From Enhygromyxa salina (GTDB lineage Bacteria; Myxococcota_A; Polyangia; Nannocystales; Nannocystaceae): a stretch of DNA of 45,489 bases. A program made the position numbers and the translations under genes. The notes beneath the pieces are model-generated. The model ran no database searches and was not told the origin of the DNA. It saw only the letters and a program-made list of their open reading frames with translations. The DNA is taken from NCBI RefSeq assembly GCF_002994635.1, contig NZ_PVNL01000053.1, positions 1 through 45,489 of the forward strand, written 5' to 3'. Below, piece by piece: positions 33,712 through 44,402 of this stretch (the first letter of the stretch is position 1; each line of letters begins with the position of its first letter).

Positions 33712-35118
33712 ATGTGTGGCGTGTTTGGCATCTTCAACCATCCCGAGGCGGCGAACCTCGCCTACCTCGGGCTCCATGCGTTGCAGCATCGCGGCCAGGA
33801 GTCGGCGGGCGTGGTCAGCAACGAGCGCGGCACCCTCCACGCCGTGCGCCAGATGGGCTACGTCGCCGACGTGTTCGATCAGGGCCGGCTCGCGCAGCTG
33901 CCCGGGCGCCTGGCCGTCGGCCACGTGCGCTACACGACCGCTGGCGGCTCGCTGCCCAAGAACATCCAGCCGCTGACGGTCGAGTACCGCCACGGGTCGG
34001 TGGCGATCGCCCACAACGGCAACCTCGTCAACGCCGATCAGCTGCGCGAGGAGCTCGAGGCCGAGGGCTCGATCTTCCACACCAACTCCGACACGGAGGT
34101 GGTCCTGCAGCTGATGGCCCGCAGCGCCGACCATGACTGGGTCGAGAATTTGTTCGCCGCGCTGGTCCGCCTGCGCGGCGCCTACAGCCTGGTGATGACC
34201 GCGGGCGAGCGCCTGGTCGCCGCCCGCGATCCGCATGGGTTCCGGCCGCTGATCCTCGGTCGGGTCAAGGGCGACCACCCGCACCCGCACTACGGCAAGC
34301 ACGCCTGGGTGGTGGCCTCGGAGACCTGCGCCTTCGATCTGATCGACGCCGAGAAGGTCCGCGACATCGAGCCCGGCGAGGTCCTCGTCATCGACGGCGA
34401 GGGGCTCCGCAGCAGCCGGCTCAAGCCCCAGCCCAAGCGGTTTTGCGTGTTCGAGCACGTGTACTTCGCTCGGCCCGACAGCGTGCTCGACGACGTCGCG
34501 GTCTACGAGGCTCGGGTCGAGATGGGCCGCGCGCTCGCGCGTGAGCAGCCGGCCGCCGCGGATGTCGTGATCCCGGTCCCCGACTCGGGCGTGGTCGCGG
34601 CGATGGGCTACGCCAAGGAGGCCGGGCTGCCGTTCGAGATGGGGTTGATCCGCAACCACTACGTGGGGCGGACCTTCATCGAGCCCAAGGACTCGATCCG
34701 GCACTTCGGCGTCAAGCTCAAGCTCAACGCCGTCGCGCAGCTGCTGCGTGGCAAGCGGGTCGTCGTCGTCGACGACTCGATCGTGCGCGGGACGACCTCG
34801 CGCAAGATCGTCAAGATGATCCGAGCCGCGGGCGCCTCCGAGGTCCACGTCCGAATCTCGTCACCGCCAGTCACCGGCCCATGCCACTACGGCATCGACA
34901 CGCCCACCCGCGCCGAGCTGATCGCCTCGGGTCACAGCGTCGAGGAGACCGCTCGCTTCATCGAGGCCGACAGCCTCGGCTACCTCAGCCCCGCTGGCTT
35001 GCTCGCGGCCGTGGGCGAGGATGGCGAAGAGAACTTTTGCTCGGCCTGCTTCACGGGGCGCTACCCCGTCGCGCTTCAGACCACGGGTCGGCGACAGCTC
35101 CGCTTGATCGAGGTGTAG
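33712..35118 (+). CDS. purF: Amidophosphoribosyltransferase
   Basis: 468 residues. First committed step of purine synthesis: glutamine plus PRPP to phosphoribosylamine. Starting Met is followed by the nucleophile Cys2 (MCGVFGIFNH), so there is no propeptide. The glutaminase half has HALQHRGQESAG; the transferase half has the PRPP motif VVVVDDSIVRGTTS. Cys245, Cys391, Cys443 and Cys446 match in spacing the four cluster ligands of the Bacillus subtilis enzyme, so this is probably the oxygen-sensitive 4Fe-4S type. Confidence 0.97.
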   Translation: MCGVFGIFNHPEAANLAYLGLHALQHRGQESAGVVSNERGTLHAVRQMGYVADVFDQGRLAQLPGRLAVGHVRYTTAGGSLPKNIQPLTVEYRHGSVAIAHNGNLVNADQLREELEAEGSIFHTNSDTEVVLQLMARSADHDWVENLFAALVRLRGAYSLVMTAGERLVAARDPHGFRPLILGRVKGDHPHPHYGKHAWVVASETCAFDLIDAEKVRDIEPGEVLVIDGEGLRSSRLKPQPKRFCVFEHVYFARPDSVLDDVAVYEARVEMGRALAREQPAAADVVIPVPDSGVVAAMGYAKEAGLPFEMGLIRNHYVGRTFIEPKDSIRHFGVKLKLNAVAQLLRGKRVVVVDDSIVRGTTSRKIVKMIRAAGASEVHVRISSPPVTGPCHYGIDTPTRAELIASGHSVEETARFIEADSLGYLSPAGLLAAVGEDGEENFCSACFTGRYPVALQTTGRRQLRLIEV

Positions 35119-35120
35119 CC

Positions 35121-35170
35121 GCGACGAACTTGCGGCCCCCGGGCCCGACGGGCAGGGGCCGCGTCGTTGC
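35121..35170 (+). terminator. Long hairpin between purF and prfB
   Basis: Outer arms GCGACGA / TCGTTGC (35121-35127 with 35164-35170, one G-U) and inner arms GCGGCCCC / GGGGCCGC (35132-35139 with 35155-35162). It begins two bases after the purF stop codon. No U-tract follows, and it overlaps the prfB -35 box, so it could end purF transcription and affect prfB initiation. Confidence 0.55.
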
Positions 35171-35195
35171 ACAGCTCGGCTAGACCGGCTAGCTT
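35167..35195 (+). promoter_or_regulatory. Candidate prfB promoter
   Basis: TTGCAC (35167-35172), a 17-base spacer and TAGCTT (35190-35195). The -10 ends nine bases before ATG 35205, so the transcript would begin at or just before the start codon. Confidence 0.5.
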
Positions 35196-35204
35196 GCCGG
35201 GGCA

Positions 35205-36333
35205 ATGACCGACGCCGCCTCGTCCATCCCCGAGCACGCCAAGGTGACGGATCTCGTGTCTCGCCTCGAAGACCGGATCGGCGAGCTGCGGAGGCATCTT
35301 TGACTACGAAACCAAGATCGAGAAGCTCGAGGAATTCGAGATCGCCACGGCCGACCCTAGCTTCTGGACCGACAACGATCGCGCGCAGAAGCAGCTCCGC
35401 GAGCAGGCCACGATCAAGAAGCTCGTCGCGGAGATCGACGGCGCGCAGCAGGTGTTCGACGACGGCCGCGAGCTGTACGACCTGGGCCGCGAAGAGTCGG
35501 ATCCCGACAGCATCCGCGAGGCCTGGGCCAACCTCGAGCGCGCCGACGAGCTGCTCGGCAAGCTCGAATTTCGCCGGATGCTGGGCGGCGCGCACGACCA
35601 AGACAGCGCGCTGCTGTCGATCAACGCCGGCGCTGGCGGGGTCGACAGCCAAGACTGGGCCGAGATGCTGCTGCGCATGTACCAGCGCTGGGGCGAGCGC
35701 CACGGCTTCGGGGTCAGCGTGCTCGACATCCAAGAGGGGGAGCAGGCCGGGATCCGCGGCGCGGATCTGTCGATCGAGGGCGAGTACGCCTACGGCTGGC
35801 TCCGCTCGGAGATCGGCGTGCACCGGCTGGTCCGGATCTCGCCGTTCGACTCCCAGGCCCGGCGCCAGACCAGCTTTGCGAGCGTCATGGTGCTCCCGGA
35901 TCTGGGCGAGAGCGACGATCTGGACATCGAGGTCAACCCCGCCGATCTGCGGATCGACAAGTACCGGGCCTCGGGCGCCGGCGGCCAGCACGTCAACAAG
36001 ACCGAGTCGGCCGTGCGCCTGACCCACGCGCCCACCGGGATCGTCGTCGCGTGCCAGCTCGAGCGGTCCCAGCACAAGAACATGGCGACGGCCATGCGCA
36101 TGCTCAAGGCCCGGCTGTGGGAGGTCGAGCAGCAAAAGCGCGAGAAGGAGATCACCGCGCTCGAGGGCGACAAGAAGAGCATCGAGTGGGGCAGCCAGAT
36201 TCGGTCGTACGTCATTCACCCGTATCAGCAGGTCAACGACCACCGCACCGAGCTCAAGCAGTCCAACGTCAGCGCCGTGCTCGACGGTGAACTCGACTCC
36301 TTCATGGAGGCGTTCTTGCTCATGCAAGGCTGA
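35205..36333 (+). CDS. prfB: Peptide chain release factor 2, with programmed +1 frameshift
   Basis: RF2 recognises UGA and UAA. The first 32 codons run in one frame from ATG 35205 to an in-frame TGA at 35301; reading then shifts +1 (CTT TGA C) and continues at 35302 to the stop at 36331-36333, giving about 375 residues. The shifted frame has the codon-recognition SPF motif (RISPFDSQARRQTSF), the catalytic GGQ loop (SGAGGQHVNKTESAVR) and the usual C-terminus. The frameshift makes synthesis depend on RF2 level, a well-known autoregulation. Annotating only the second frame would lose the N-terminus. Confidence 0.97.
35290..35304 (+). promoter_or_regulatory. RF2 +1 programmed frameshift site
   Basis: GGAGG (35290-35294), a three-base gap CAT, then CTT TGA C (35298-35304). 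This is the same internal Shine-Dalgarno spacing and slippery CTT-TGA-C as in E. coli prfB. Confidence 0.95.
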
Positions 36334-36352
36334 GGCTGATCGAGTTTAGATC

Positions 36353-38599
36353 ATGGCTGCAGATCCCTGGACTCACGCGCTCGAGTGGCGCATCGCCTGG
36401 CGGCACTTGCGGGTCGGCGAACGGCACCCGCGCTGGGTGGACGCGCTCACGCTCGTGAGCGTGTTCTTGTTGGTGGTGGGTCTGGCCTTCGTCGGCTGGG
36501 CCGCCCACCTGGGTCCGTCGCCGGAGCCGGGGGAGCAGTTGTTCTCGGCCGCGCTCGCGACGGCGCAGCAGCGCCAGTACGGTGTGTTTGGCGGGGCGAG
36601 CATCGCCATGGGCGTGATGCTGCTGGTCCTGGCCATCCTCGCCCGGTTCTTCAACCTGCTGGCGACGATCATCACCGAGTCGGTGCTGCTCGGGTGCATG
36701 GCGCTTGTCGTCGTGCTGTCGCTGATGAGCGGGCTCGAGGCTGATCTGCGCGACAAGATCCTCAATCAAAAGGCCCACCTGCGGGTGTCGAGCAGCGACG
36801 GCAATCGGTTCACGGACTACGAGTCGCTGGTGTCCGCGCTCGACGATCTGCCCGAGGTCGCCGGCGCCAGCCCCTACCTCGAGGCCGAGGTCATGGTTCG
36901 CAGCGGCATCAACCGCCAGGGGGCCGTGCTGCTCGGCGTCGAGCCCGAGCGCCTGAACTTGGTCTCGAACCTGGCGGAGATCATTAGCGAGGGCAGCTTC
37001 GACTCGCTCGCGCACCCGGAGACGATCGCCGATCCCGATCCGTTTGCGACCACCGATCCCCAGACCCCGTGGCGCTTGCGGCACCTCGACAAGGCCGAGG
37101 TCCAAGTCGGCGAGAAGGTCGGGCTGACGGGCGCCCTCGCGCCGGCCAAGCCGGCCGTCAAGATCGATCGCGCGCTGCCCGACACCTTGCCCGACACCTT
37201 GCCTGACGTGGACGACGACGACGAGGGCGCCGACACCGAGCAAGATCCAGACGCCGCGGATCCCGAGCCGCGCGTGGGAGCTGGCGTGGGGCTCAACACC
37301 GGGCGGCTGCCCCCGCCGACCGAGCTCTTTGGTGGACCTGGCAGCGGAGAGCCGTTCGCCGGTCCGTTTGGGCGCAGTGGGTTGCCGAAGCCGTTCGCTG
37401 GCGGCGACGACGGCTGGGAGGATCCCGTCGAGGTGCTCGGGCTCGACGAGGAGCCCGCGGCTGCGCGCGCTCCGTCGGCGGTCGCCCCGATCCCACCCGG
37501 TGACGATGTCGGCGTCGACGAGGTCGAAGCGGACGGCGGTGACGACGGCTGGGAAGATCCCGTCGAGGTGCTCGACATTTCAGAGGAAGGGTCAGAGGAT
37601 GGGTCAGAGGACGCGCCAGCAACCCCGCCAACTCCAGCGATTGCCCTGAAGCCCGAGCCCGAGTCGGAGCCCCGCCAGGAGGGCATCGTGGATCCGATCC
37701 TGATCGGCCGCGAGCTCGCCAACGAGCTGGCGGTGGGTGTCGGCGCGCGCGTGCAGCTGATCACGCCGGTCGGCCGCTTGACCCCGGCAGGTCGGGTCCC
37801 GGGGATCCTCGCCGCCAAGGTCGGCGGAGTGTTCCACTCCGGCATGTACGAGTACGACCGCAAGAACGTCTACACCCCGCTGCCGGTCGCGCAGGCGTTC
37901 TTGCGCACGGGTGACCGGGTGTCGGGGATCGAGGTCAAGCTGCACGAGATCGACCGCGTCGACGCCGGCAAGCTCGCCGTCGAGGCCAAGCTGCGCGAGC
38001 TCGGCCGCTCGGCTCCGCTGTTGCGGCGGACGGTGACGCGGCTGGTCAACAGCATCTCCGACGTGGCCCTGCGCGAGCAGGTCGCCGCCACTCAGGGGAT
38101 CTCGCTCGGCGAGTCCGAGCTGATCGTCGAGAGCTGGAAAGAGCTCAACCGCAACCTGTTCTCGGCCATGTTCCTCGAGAAGATCGCCATGTTCGTGGCC
38201 CTGATGTTCGTGGTCCTGGTCGCGAGCTTCGGGATCTTGGCCTCGAACCTGATGAGCGTGCTCGAGAAGTCCAAGGAGATCGCCATCCTCAAGGCCATGG
38301 GCAGCCCGGATCACCTGATCCAGCGCGTGTTCGTGGCCGAGGGCCTGTGCCTGGGGGTGCTCGGCGCGATGGGGGGGATCAGCGTGGGTCTGGCCCTGTG
38401 CTGGGCGCTGGATCGGTTCGGCTTCCCCTTCAACGAGAACGTCTACTACATCGAGCGGCTGCCGGTCGTGGTCAACCCGGTCGAGGTCGGGGTCGTCGGG
38501 GTCGCGGCGCTGGTGATCGTGTTCTTGTCCAGCCTGTACCCGGCGCGTGTGGCTTCGCGCATGCGCCCCGTCGACGGGCTCCGGCACCAAGAAAAGTAA
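36353..38599 (+). CDS. LolC/LolE-type lipoprotein-releasing ABC permease with large acidic insert
   Basis: 748 residues, nearly twice the usual 400. With LolD it releases lipoproteins from the inner membrane. The N-terminus (WRIAWRHLR..., hydrophobic 33-51) and a second hydrophobic block (82-125, with VVLSLMSGLEADLRDKILNQKAHL) look like canonical TM1 split by an extra loop and helix. The periplasmic domain follows, then three C-terminal helices with FtsX signatures (GILASNLMSVLEKSKEIAILKAMG; LSSLYPARVASRMRPVDGLR). Residues about 235-440 are an inserted low-complexity Asp/Glu/Pro/Gly stretch that contains DDGWEDPVEVL twice. Whether it is LolC, LolE or a single LolCE-like subunit cannot be decided; only one permease gene is present here. 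lolD follows after 225 bases. Confidence 0.88.
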   Translation: MAADPWTHALEWRIAWRHLRVGERHPRWVDALTLVSVFLLVVGLAFVGWAAHLGPSPEPGEQLFSAALATAQQRQYGVFGGASIAMGVMLLVLAILARFFNLLATIITESVLLGCMALVVVLSLMSGLEADLRDKILNQKAHLRVSSSDGNRFTDYESLVSALDDLPEVAGASPYLEAEVMVRSGINRQGAVLLGVEPERLNLVSNLAEIISEGSFDSLAHPETIADPDPFATTDPQTPWRLRHLDKAEVQVGEKVGLTGALAPAKPAVKIDRALPDTLPDTLPDVDDDDEGADTEQDPDAADPEPRVGAGVGLNTGRLPPPTELFGGPGSGEPFAGPFGRSGLPKPFAGGDDGWEDPVEVLGLDEEPAAARAPSAVAPIPPGDDVGVDEVEADGGDDGWEDPVEVLDISEEGSEDGSEDAPATPPTPAIALKPEPESEPRQEGIVDPILIGRELANELAVGVGARVQLITPVGRLTPAGRVPGILAAKVGGVFHSGMYEYDRKNVYTPLPVAQAFLRTGDRVSGIEVKLHEIDRVDAGKLAVEAKLRELGRSAPLLRRTVTRLVNSISDVALREQVAATQGISLGESELIVESWKELNRNLFSAMFLEKIAMFVALMFVVLVASFGILASNLMSVLEKSKEIAILKAMGSPDHLIQRVFVAEGLCLGVLGAMGGISVGLALCWALDRFGFPFNENVYYIERLPVVVNPVEVGVVGVAALVIVFLSSLYPARVASRMRPVDGLRHQEK
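37400..37574 (+). repeat. Duplicated 40-bp segment inside the LolC/E insert
   Basis: 37400-37439 and 37535-37574 are near-identical (a few third-position differences) and both encode GGDDGWEDPVEVL. They are 135 bases apart and in frame, inside the acidic insert, indicating internal duplication. Confidence 0.8.
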
Positions 38600-38635
38600 A
38601 CTCTCGTGTGCAGGGTGTAAGGGGCGTTCTTTGCC

Positions 38636-38691
38636 CCCACAGACACCATGTGTGGCCCCCTCGGAGGGGGCGCTGAGCACATGTCTGTGGG
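38636..38691. repeat. 56-bp nested palindromic element
   Basis: Arms CCCACAGA...TCTGTGGG (38636-38643, 38684-38691) and CATGTG...CACATG (38647-38652, 38678-38683) enclose a second hairpin GCCCCCT-CGG-AGGGGGC (38655-38671). The block CATGTGTGGCCCCC recurs at 42347 and 42449. It lies between the LolC/E gene and lolD. A GGGGC...GCCCC stem (about 38621-38637) just before it may end the upstream gene. Confidence 0.75.
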
Positions 38692-38773
38692 TCTGTGGGT
38701 CGCACGACGTTCAACGAGCTCTGGCCACGAAAGCGATGCGGCTGCACGGCGGGCACGCGGCGACTGCCCGCCG

Positions 38774-38802
38774 TTGACACCCCCGGATCTCGGCTCTAGG
38801 GT
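38774..38802 (+). promoter_or_regulatory. Candidate lolD promoter
   Basis: TTGACA (38774-38779, perfect -35), a 17-base spacer, TAGGGT (38797-38802). It is 22 bases before ATG 38825. So lolD-bamA may be expressed separately from the permease gene. Confidence 0.55.
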
Positions 38803-38824
38803 TGGCCCCGTTTCGCGCTCCAAG

Positions 38825-39613
38825 ATGCCTTCGCCCGCCAAAGACGCGCCCGTGCTCGTGCAAGTGCGCGACATGTACAAGAGCTTTCGGCATGGGTCGC
38901 GCAAGCTCGACGTGCTGCGTGGCGTCAACCTGACCGTTCGCGCGGGCGAGATGGTCACGATCATCGGCGCCTCGGGAGCAGGCAAGTCCACGCTGCTTCA
39001 CTGCCTGGGCACCCTCGACCTGCCGAGCTCCGGTGAGATCCTGTTTCAGCCGGTCGGCGGCGGGACGCCAACCGACATCACCCGGCTGCCCCCGCCCGAC
39101 CTCGCGGAGTTCCGCAACCGCACGATCGGCTTCGTGTTTCAGTTTCATCACCTGCTGCCCGAGTTCTCGGCCCTCGAGAACGCGATGATGCCCGCGTTGA
39201 TCGCCCGGACGCCCACTCGCCAGGCCCGCGAGCAAGCCGAGGAGATGCTCGCGGCCGTGGGCATGAGCCATCGGCTCGCGCACCGCCCCGGCGAGCTGTC
39301 GGGTGGCGAGCAGCAGCGGGTTGCGATCGCCCGGGCCCTGGCCATGCGCCCCCGGCTGCTGCTGGCCGACGAGCCGACCGGCAACCTCGACACTCGCACC
39401 AGCGCAGAGGTCCACGAGCTCCTGTTCCGACTCAACCAAGAGCACGATCTGAGCATGCTGATCGTGACCCACAACATGGAGCTCGCGCAGCAGATGCCGC
39501 GCGTCGTTCGAATGGCCGACGGCCGCATCCTCGAGGGCGACGGCCAAGACGCCGAGACCGCTCCGCAACTCGCTGCCGCTGGCGCAGACCCGTTCGGCGC
39601 GGGTCCCGAGTGA
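38825..39613 (+). CDS. lolD: Lipoprotein-releasing system ATP-binding protein LolD
   Basis: 262 residues from ATG 38825. ABC ATPase powering lipoprotein release by LolC/E. Walker A GASGAGKST (48-56), Q-loop segment FVFQFHHLLPEFSALEN (characteristic of LolD), signature LSGGEQQRVAIARAL, Walker B LLLADEPTGNLD and the switch His in IVTHNMEL. A short Ala/Gly tail ends it. bamA begins four bases after the stop codon. Confidence 0.95.
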   Translation: MPSPAKDAPVLVQVRDMYKSFRHGSRKLDVLRGVNLTVRAGEMVTIIGASGAGKSTLLHCLGTLDLPSSGEILFQPVGGGTPTDITRLPPPDLAEFRNRTIGFVFQFHHLLPEFSALENAMMPALIARTPTRQAREQAEEMLAAVGMSHRLAHRPGELSGGEQQRVAIARALAMRPRLLLADEPTGNLDTRTSAEVHELLFRLNQEHDLSMLIVTHNMELAQQMPRVVRMADGRILEGDGQDAETAPQLAAAGADPFGAGPE

Positions 39614-39616
39614 GCC

Positions 39617-42268
<2,652 letters not shown>

Positions 42269-42270
42269 TC

Positions 42271-42491
42271 ATGACCCCCACAGAGGGTTTCGCACTGCGC
42301 GGTCACTCGCTTCGCTCGCTCCCATCGGGCTGGCTGGTTGCGACCGCATGTGTGGCCCCCTGAAGGGGGCTCGATATGATCCCCACAGGCGCACTGCGCT
42401 TCGCCGACCGCAGCCGCTTCGCTCCTCGGGGCCGTTTGTTCGCGGGCGCATGTGTGGCCCCTGGAAGAAGGCTCTCAACGCATGTCCTGTG
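42271..42491. repeat. Two tandem copies of a ~105-bp intergenic repeat
   Basis: Copies begin at 42271 (ATGACCCCCACAG) and 42376 (ATGATCCCCACAG). Each has GCACTGCGC and CGCTTCGCTC blocks and ends in CATGTGTGGCCCC (42347; 42449) with a GGCCCCCT-GA-AGGGGGC hairpin in the first; the second is degenerate. A final TCCTGTGGG (42484-42492) closes the array. The same core occurs at 38647. This is most of the 427-base gap between bamA and skp; the remaining 42493-42695 shows no clear gene or promoter. Confidence 0.7.
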
Positions 42492-42695
42492 GGCATGGGG
42501 CGCGCTGGCTGCGATCGCTGAGGGGCGTCCGGAGCCAAGTCGGCGCCACGTGGGGCGGGAGAGCTGCGCTGTCTCACGGCCGCGGGGCCTGATAGCGACG
42601 GGGTCTTGGCGAGTTTGCTCCCGGCCGCCGTGAATCGGGTCGCGGCAGGTGCCGTCCCACGCCCCGTCGGCTTGCCCGAGACCGAGACCAAAGGT

Positions 42696-43283
42696 ATGTC
42701 CGCCTCAACCATGCGCTCGCCAATCTGCTCGTTGCTGCTCGCTAGCGCAGTGTTCGCCGCCCCGCTCGCAGCCCCCTTGGTGGCGCTTGGGGTCGGCGCG
42801 GCGCCCGACCTCGCCCACGCGGCGGTCCCAGAGACCAAGCGGATCGCGCTCGTCGATCTCCAGCGGGTCCTGATGGAGACCACGCAGGGCAAGAACTCCA
42901 AGAAGGATCTCGAGAAGGCCGTCGCCAAGAGCAGCGCCAAGCTCGAGCGCAAGGCCGCGGATCTGCAAAAGCAGTACGAAGATCTGCAGGCCAAGGCCGC
43001 GATGCTGTCCGAGTCCGAGCTGATGCGCCGCCAGCAGGAGCTGATGGTCGCGGAGCAGGAGCTGCAAGAGCTCTACGCAGGGGCCCAAGAGGACCTGGCC
43101 AAGAAAGAGGGCCTGCTGATGGAGAAGATCTACAAGAACGCCTCGGCGATCGTGCAGTCGATGGCGGCCGAAGAGGGCGTCCAGATCGTCCTGGTCCGGT
43201 CCGAGCTGACCGTGCTCTACGCCAACCCCCAGCTGGACATCACCAACAAGGTGATCGTCGCCTACGACAAGAAATTCAAATGA
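42696..43283 (+). CDS. OmpH/Skp-family periplasmic chaperone (first copy)
   Basis: 195 residues from ATG 42696 (ATG 42711 possible). A signal peptide (cleavage near residue 41, ...LAHAA) is followed by the Skp/OmpH pattern: IALVDLQRVLMETTQGKNSKKDLEKA, a long charged coiled coil (about 70-140) and a C-terminal LVRSELTVLYANPQLDITNKVI. Skp trimers hold unfolded outer-membrane proteins on the way to BamA. It overlaps the second copy by four bases (ATGA). Confidence 0.9.
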   Translation: MSASTMRSPICSLLLASAVFAAPLAAPLVALGVGAAPDLAHAAVPETKRIALVDLQRVLMETTQGKNSKKDLEKAVAKSSAKLERKAADLQKQYEDLQAKAAMLSESELMRRQQELMVAEQELQELYAGAQEDLAKKEGLLMEKIYKNASAIVQSMAAEEGVQIVLVRSELTVLYANPQLDITNKVIVAYDKKFK

Positions 43284-43864
43284 CCATGTCTACTTTTGTT
43301 GGTTCAGAGCTCGGTGCAAAGCTGGGCCGTCTGTCTCGGGTCGCGCTGCTGTCCCTCGCCGTGTTCGGCACCAGCTTGGCAGTCGACGCGGTCGAGCAGC
43401 GCGCCGAGGCAGCTGGTGTCCCCGAGATCGGCAAGGTCGCCGTCGTCGACATGCAGCGGATCCTCAACGAGACCGCGGCCGGCAAGAAGGCCCGCAAGGA
43501 CCTCGAGACCAGCTCGCTGGCCAAGCAAAAGAAGCTCGACAAGCGCCGTGAGAAGCTCGAGGCCGACCAGGCCAAGATCGGTAGCCTCCAGGGCGACGCC
43601 CAGCAGCAGGCCGCAGAGAAGCTGCAGCGCGACTACTACGAGCTTCAGAGCATGTACATGACGCTCCAGCAGGAGCTGGCCGAGCAAGAGGGCCGCACGC
43701 TCGAGAAGATGTACGCGAACTGCCAGGTCCTGGCCAAGGAGCTGGCCAAGGACTTCAGCCTGGACCTCGTCCTGATCCGCGATCAGTCGACGGTGCTGTA
43801 CGTCGGCAACGGCGTCGACCTCACCGATGAGGTCATCAAGCGCTACGACAAGCAATACAAGTAG
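43280..43864 (+). CDS. OmpH/Skp-family periplasmic chaperone (second copy)
   Basis: 194 residues. Paralogue of the preceding gene with the same plan: signal peptide (to about residue 44), VAVVDMQRILNETAAGKKARKDLE, coiled coil rich in Lys/Glu/Gln, and the terminal block VLIRDQSTVLYVGNGVDLTDEVI. The two copies are clearly diverged, so the duplication is old. It ends in a strong terminator. Confidence 0.9.
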   Translation: MTMSTFVGSELGAKLGRLSRVALLSLAVFGTSLAVDAVEQRAEAAGVPEIGKVAVVDMQRILNETAAGKKARKDLETSSLAKQKKLDKRREKLEADQAKIGSLQGDAQQQAAEKLQRDYYELQSMYMTLQQELAEQEGRTLEKMYANCQVLAKELAKDFSLDLVLIRDQSTVLYVGNGVDLTDEVIKRYDKQYK

Positions 43865-43884
43865 GGTGGGGGCGATCGCGCGAG

Positions 43885-43913
43885 AGCCGACGGTGGGACA
43901 CCGTCGGCTTTTT
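43885..43913 (+). terminator. Rho-independent terminator after the skp pair
   Basis: AGCCGACGGTG (43885-43895), loop GGA, CACCGTCGGCT (43899-43909), then a T-run to 43913. An 11-bp perfect stem; it closes the lolD/bamA-skp transcript. A TATGCT at 43917-43922 may be the -10 of the fabZ promoter. Confidence 0.9.
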
Positions 43914-43949
43914 CGTTATGCTCGGCCGCTCCCCCGCGCCGTGTCGCCA

Positions 43950-44402
43950 ATGGCCCTCGACATCATCCAGATCCAAGCGATGCTCCCGCATCGGTACCCG
44001 TTCTTGTTCATCGATCGGGTGTTGTCGTGGGAGGCCGAGCAGTCGCTCCACGCCCGCAAGCTGGTGTCGATGAGCGATCCGATCCTGCAGGGGCACTTCC
44101 CTGGGCACCCGATCTTGCCGGGCGTGGTCCAGGTAGAGGCCATGGCCCAGGCGGCCGCGCTGCTCGCCCAGGTCTCCGGCGCGTTTGATCCAGCCACGCA
44201 GCTGTGCCTGTTCATGGGTATCCAAGAGGCAAAGTTTCGGGCGCCGATCGTCCCGGGGGACATCCTCGACATCCACGTGGAGTCGCACCGCTTGGGGCGC
44301 ATCGGGAAATTCTCGGGTCGGATCGAGGTCGAGGGGGCGCTGCGCAGCTCCGCCAAATTTACGGCGATCATCGAAAAGCGACCTGACCAGGAGGCAACCT
44401 GA
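43950..44402 (+). CDS. fabZ: 3-hydroxyacyl-[acyl-carrier-protein] dehydratase FabZ
   Basis: 150 residues from ATG 43950 (GTG 43941 also in frame). Dehydrates 3-hydroxyacyl-ACP in fatty-acid elongation. HRYPFLFIDRV, then the catalytic hot-dog motif QGHFPGHPILPGVVQVEAMAQ with His49 and Glu63, and FRAPIVPGD. fabZ next to skp is common (in E. coli skp-lpxD-fabZ-lpxA), but here neither lpxD nor lpxA is adjacent. Its stop codon shares one base with the next gene's start (TGATG). Confidence 0.96.
   Translation: MALDIIQIQAMLPHRYPFLFIDRVLSWEAEQSLHARKLVSMSDPILQGHFPGHPILPGVVQVEAMAQAAALLAQVSGAFDPATQLCLFMGIQEAKFRAPIVPGDILDIHVESHRLGRIGKFSGRIEVEGALRSSAKFTAIIEKRPDQEAT

Noticed and set aside
42269..42695. 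A small gene between bamA and skp (plus-strand 42376-42633 frame)
   Set aside because: The frame lies over the tandem palindromic repeats and lacks a signal or family resemblance.
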